Shown here: positions 1-64,000 of the stretch, in pieces
Layout of the letters: each line of letters starts with the position of its first letter
Numbering within the stretch: the stretch's first letter is position 1
Origin: Lophius americanus
Lineage: Eukaryota; Chordata; Actinopteri; Lophiiformes; Lophiidae
Assembly (NCBI GenBank): GCA_037951165.1
Contig: JBBDHG010000014.1
Span: 5,610,001 to 5,674,000, forward strand
DNA length: 64,000 nucleotides
Direction of reading: 5' to 3'
Notes under the pieces: generated by a model
What the model saw: the letters and a program-made list of their open reading frames with translations, nothing else
Databases searched by the model: none
What the model was told of the DNA's origin: nothing
Translations under genes and position numbers: made by a program

Positions 1-1930
1 AGCCAATAATGATAAACAATAATAACATTGAGAACAATAAGAAAACTCTATAACTATAATATACTCTATTATACTCTATATTATACTCTATATACTCTCT
101 CTATAAATATTCTATAAACATCTAAGTTTTGAAAAAAGTGGTAACCTCTAGTTAGGATTTTCAAATATAGCTTTAGTGATTCTTTTTTTTTTAACATTGT
201 GTCTTTCTCTATCAGAAGTTGATGGGCAGAATGTTCTGAGCGGAAGAAACCTTTGGCAGTGTCCATCCTATAATTTGTTTGTTGACATTATAATATAAAA
301 AGACCAATGCTGACTTGATAAGTATTATACTCATGGCAGAAATTTAAATATATTAATTAACCGCAAAATTAAAAAAAGATTTTTACCAAATAACAATCCA
401 AAGGAAAAGCAGAATTGATAGAATAAGACAGTGAACCCTATATTATCAGTTAATGCATGCATGTAACTACTCTGTTCTGAGAAATTTGATGTTTTTTACA
501 GTGTCTTTTTACAGCAATTGAACAAATAACTTGTCCGTATTCAGTGTATCACAAAACAAGTGACTGGATTAGTTCGAAAATTCCAGCAGAAGTTTGTTTG
601 CTGAATATGCCCTTTCCCCATTATTATATCCTCAAAAAGTTGGGGATAATAAGGGATAGTTATCTGCGACAGTGCGATGGATCTGCACTAGACGCCGGTC
701 ATGTTCACACAATAACTCAAAGACCAATTAATGGATCATTTTAAAATTGTATACCCCCATAGACCTTAGTGTGAGGATGAACTGGATACATTTTTCAGTT
801 GCATATTTCAGTCATTAGGAGGAGCTTTGTCTCAAAAACATTTCAGGCAAAAGTTTCTCAGCCGTTTGTATAATTTTAACAAAATTTTGTCCATAAAAAT
901 CACCTTAAGTAGACATCTTATATAAATCATATTTTACTCTAATAGTACATATTTTAGTCAATAAGGGGATCTTTCTTTTATAAAAATAATGTTTGTCTGA
1001 CATAAATTCCTAATCGTTGGTCTGATTAAGTCCAATTTTACCTTATGAACAGCATCAATGAGATCCGACAGGAATTCTTCATATTTCACTTTCATAGCTC
1101 ATATTTTACTCACTAGGGGGACATTTTTGTGGAAAACGCAGTTGTCTGTATTCACAGGGTGAGTTTTAGGACCTTAAGAAGTCTAACATTTCATAATAGG
1201 GATTTTTGTTAAGAAGATTAAAACTTGTAGCTGTATCATGTAGGAGGTCTTGAATATGATCAGGTAGTTGTTATATATGTTGATTAAATGCAACTTTATC
1301 AATGTTAATTCAAAGGCTCTGGCTGCATCCCTGAATTAGCTTTTTTAAATTTACAAATACACTTTTGTGTATGCACAGTTCTATGAATTTAATTAAGTTA
1401 CTTTGCAACTAACTGGCAAGCTAACATTCCTCTGTATCTGGGTCATATTTTGCAAATATGATCTTTCTAATGATCCTAAAAATGTCTTAAAATGTCTTTA
1501 ATTTAATTTGTTGAAACCTACCCTGTCTAATTTGTTACCATAAATGGAGAAAAATGTTTATTGTTCATTTACTATTACTACTAATACTGCTACATAATAC
1601 TACTACTACATTACTGCGTATGCATACTATTAGCTTTTAAATACCAGTATCAGCATATAACATGAGTTTGGTGTCAAGTGGTTTTTCCACTTACTTCCAG
1701 AGGCCTTAACACTAAATCCACTCTGCTCAAGCTATGTTCAAGCTATGAAAGCATTTTTTATTAGGGGGACCTGGTTCTTATCACATGTTGCGAAAAAGAC
1801 TAGAGTAATACTGTGTTCAACCTTCAGCATGTTGCCAAAGACATGGTGTGAGTTTAGAGAGTACTTGCAAATACTCTCTAAACTCCTATTTTTCCATTCA
1901 TCCCCCTCTGTCTGGCCTCTTTTCTGTAAG
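1..1930. other. Upstream/intronic AT-rich region, no gene recognised
   Basis: No coding exon, RNA gene or identifiable mobile element was found. It holds a short imperfect TATACTC tandem (about 55-105), a loosely repeated motif near 803, 950 and 1102, and a perfect 14-bp hairpin (1850-1885). It is probably the intron before the start-codon exon, because 1931 looks like an acceptor boundary. Confidence 0.6.
1850..1885. repeat. Perfect 14-bp inverted repeat upstream of exon 1 acceptor
   Basis: The arm GAGTTTAGAGAGTA (1850-1863) and its exact complement (1872-1885) flank an 8-base loop. It lies about 45 bases before the acceptor of the start-codon exon, just before the pyrimidine tract. Confidence 0.9.
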
Positions 1931-1944
1931 GCTCGGGGGAGGAA

Positions 1945-61253
<59,309 letters not shown>

Positions 61254-63690
61254 CTGTTGTGCTGCGACGGCAAGGTGCAGAATCGCGGCTCTGTATGGTG
61301 GGCTAACTGAGGGGAATACACTCCGACAGACTGTCTGTGTTCAGAGCTGCTGTACGGTCACATCAGGGCAACATAGCAGGGGGAGGAGGTCTGCTATAGG
61401 GGCCGAGCATCAAGCTGTGCACTACTGTAATGTCCCCTCACCACATAGTTCAGTACCAATAATGAGTTAAGACCTGAACGCTCTCTAATCCCACAGCAGA
61501 CATGAAAAGCTCTCAAGATGTATAACAGGTCGGGTTAACAAAACTCATGCATCTTAAATTTCAACGATGCTAAAGTAAACTTAAATTGCAAAAAGAAAAA
61601 GTCAAATAAGTCAACCTTCACAGTTTTGGTGTCTGATAATATTATTAATAATAATAATACCAATATTAATTCTCAGGTTGTCAGGGTGATGGGTATCCAA
61701 CATAACATTACATCAATTTACTTTTGATCCTTGATAATTCGGTTAAAGAATAGTTTATATTGATTTCTCATGACTGCGGCCTGTGAATAGGAATCTCAGA
61801 GGGGTTGAACGGATCACAAAACTCACGGTTCAGATCTGATCATTTTCCGGTCAGCTAAGTACACAAAGGGAAAGAAATAGGAATTGAAGAATGTATTGAT
61901 CAAGTTAAGTGACAAACTTTTCCCCACATTATTAAATGAATACATTCAAGCTGTTCAATGTTCAATGTCAGAATAAAATATTCAATACTCGCATGTTAAA
62001 TTAAACAGGAAGTCACATAGGTTTCTGTTGCGCTTGAGGTCCACACGTCTGTATCGAAGCCAACTGAAGATGTTTTGAAGAATTTCTTTACAAGTTTGAT
62101 CTGTTCCTGTTACAATGATCTGGAACCATCTTCGTAGAGATGTGGGAGCATGAGGGGATTTCTTAACATGACTCATGCACTTTTTTTCCTCACATTCGTT
62201 TACGGCCTAATGTGTGCAGGCAACAAACATCCAAATAGATTTGGTATCAGCTTTAGGCTCTCCGATTTGGCTTAAACACTGACACTGATTTTGGGAAATG
62301 GTTCACTTAATTCAATGGATGGCTTTCTTATGGCACAGAGCATACATGTCATAACAGTTTAGTCCACTAACCCTCTGCTTTATGCTCACATGTTGTCTGA
62401 CATGAATGATGCCAGAGGCTTTACAAGATTTTTCTGCTCCTCCAGTATCTATGACTGTCGTGCCCCAACATGAGACCACACAACCGTACTGTGTCTCTTC
62501 TTCAGTACAGTTTCTGGCAATAATGACTTCAAAAAGTAAAAGTGGTGGAAAAACCATGTCATACTACCATTTTAACTTTTTTATCGATCTGAAGTTATTG
62601 TGCGTGCCAAACCAGAGGGTTGGGTCCAGTTTATAGATCGACCATTGTCTTTTATATCAGTTCAATCCTGCCAGTCCCTATTAGGACAAAAGCCAATGTC
62701 TAAATAATCCTATAATTTTTCCAGCAATGTGAAAAGGCTTTTTGTCCCAGATCTGGCCCGTGTGACCAGTTGGTGACCCTCATTTTATAAGTCATTTGGC
62801 CCTTAGCAGCAGTTTGAATCGAATTCAGATAAATATGGACTGTATCTGACTCCAGCTGTTACAAATGGTTGTTTATTCTTCCTCTTTCGGTTTGAGTTTT
62901 CCCTCATTTAAATCCAACCTCCAGTCTGGAGCTTCATACCTGTGACAGTAACACTGGTGGAGTGTTTTTGAATGAACTGGTATTGGACTGCCTTCATTTT
63001 GCTTTGCTGAGGAGACAAAGAGCAGGTTGTAGGTGGACAGATGGCAGTGAGGATTTCGCACTCAGAACACGTCGTTCCCCCTTTCTTCAGAATGTTTTAG
63101 CGTTAAACTGTGTTAAATGAATCTGCATGCCTGCTGCAGCTTGCACTGTTACCAGAGTGGTCTGTAAGCAAAAAGCTAACATCTGTGTTCTGTTCAGCGT
63201 TATGCAATAGACCAGTGGATCCCGGCTTCGCAATACCCTTGTATTTTTGGACAGATCTTATAGATATAAAAGTCAACAGATTCCACGGTGTATTTCATGC
63301 TCCACTCTGTTCCACAAGCATCTGTAACTGATTAAAATGTTCTTAGGTTTTTACTTTTCTTTTTTACTGGCCTAGTTCTCCTTCACATTAGTCTCAACAT
63401 ACATAGCAGAGTCTTTGCTCGGTGTTGTGGTTCCCATGGCAAGATGTCAGTGACAGGCTGAAAATCAATAGGAAACATGGTTTTACTTATTTAAATCGTT
63501 TTTTATTTTTTTTACCTCAAGTTGGCCAAAGTCCAGCAAGAAAACTGTATATTTTGCATAAGAGCCTTATACAATGACTTCATATATTGCTATATAGGCT
63601 ATTATATCAAGTGCAATGCATTGGAAGTTGTTTTGTACATACTCACTGTAAAATTTGCTCCCAAATAAAGTTTGTATAAATTGTTTGAAA
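61254..63690 (+). other. lrrk1: lrrk1 3' untranslated region
   Basis: About 2.4 kb of AT-rich non-coding sequence lies between the stop and the distal poly(A) signal. No repeat or gene was recognised in it. An internal AATAAA at 61972-61977 could produce a shorter form of about 0.7 kb. The exact cleavage site is inferred only. Confidence 0.65.
63664..63669 (+). promoter_or_regulatory. Distal poly(A) signal AATAAA
   Basis: A canonical AATAAA hexamer is followed within about 30-100 bases by T- and GT-rich sequence (for example around 63730-63760), as expected for a cleavage element. It is the last clear signal after lrrk1. A TGTACATA Pumilio-type element lies just upstream at 63634-63641. Confidence 0.6.
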
Positions 63691-63699
63691 TTGAAAATT

Positions 63700-64000
63700 G
63701 TCCGCACACTCATTGATACAGATGGGAACTCTTTTCAGTTGTTTGCTGGCACGTGTCCCTTTTCATTCATGCCCCACACACTCTGTGGTAGAAAGACAAA
63801 CGCCTCCTCTCATGAAAACATGATGACAGAAGGAAGCTAACGAGGCACCTCCTACATCTTAGGACCATGAGGAGCAGCTTCCTGCAGCTGTCAGCTGCAC
63901 TGTTAGATAAATTCTTCAACCTGTTTTTGACTACACACATGTTTTTTTCTCTACCATGAGAAGTTATAAAAATGATAATCCATTGATTTAGTGTTTCACT
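63700..64000. other. Downstream flank, nothing recognised
   Basis: No coding similarity or repeat was recognised. A small near-palindrome (TGCAGCTG/CAGCTGCA with one spacer base) lies near 63880. Confidence 0.5.

Overview
The window is vertebrate nuclear DNA, almost certainly from a teleost fish. It carries one spliced protein-coding gene on the + strand and no second recognisable gene. The gene is an orthologue of LRRK1 (leucine-rich repeat kinase 1). I pieced together 36 coding exons from about 1.93 kb to 61.25 kb. All 35 introns have GT..AG boundaries and compatible phases. The model gives 2009 codons plus a stop, close to the roughly 2015 residues I recall for human LRRK1. Domain order is ankyrin repeats (exons 1-4), leucine-rich repeats (exons 5-12), ROC GTPase (13-16), COR (17-23), protein kinase (24-29) and a WD40-like C-terminal region (29-36). 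A 3' UTR runs to an AATAAA near 63.66 kb. No exon is broken or frameshifted, so the gene looks functional. The first transcribed exon and promoter were not identified.

The introns hold decayed and a few younger mobile elements typical of teleosts. There are ten fragments of one Tc1-like DNA transposon family and one fragment of a second Tc1 family. A 5'-truncated Rex1-type LINE keeps an open reverse-transcriptase frame (21.1-22.3 kb, minus). Two RTE-type LINE remnants are present (13.9 and 27-28.6 kb, minus), the second interrupted by a hAT-like insertion. Another LINE remnant has lost its catalytic segment (56.3-57.1 kb). There are also tRNA-derived SINEs, dispersed non-coding repeats and many microsatellites.

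Layout: 1-1930 upstream or intronic, nothing recognised; 1.93-9.06 kb ankyrin exons; 10.0-19.1 kb LRR exons; 19.5-24.3 kb ROC; 25.6-31.9 kb COR and linker; 34.9-46.2 kb kinase; 46.1-61.25 kb C-terminal region; 61.25-63.7 kb 3' UTR; 63.7-64 kb downstream flank.

I found no undescribed multi-gene system. The most interesting signals bear on splicing of lrrk1. A TG repeat of about 150 bp directly abuts the 3' splice site of the exon with the kinase glycine-rich loop. A second TG tract abuts the first LRR exon. Perfect hairpins lie beside the splice sites of exons 1 and 22. Exon 34 has a decoy acceptor that would create an immediate stop codon.
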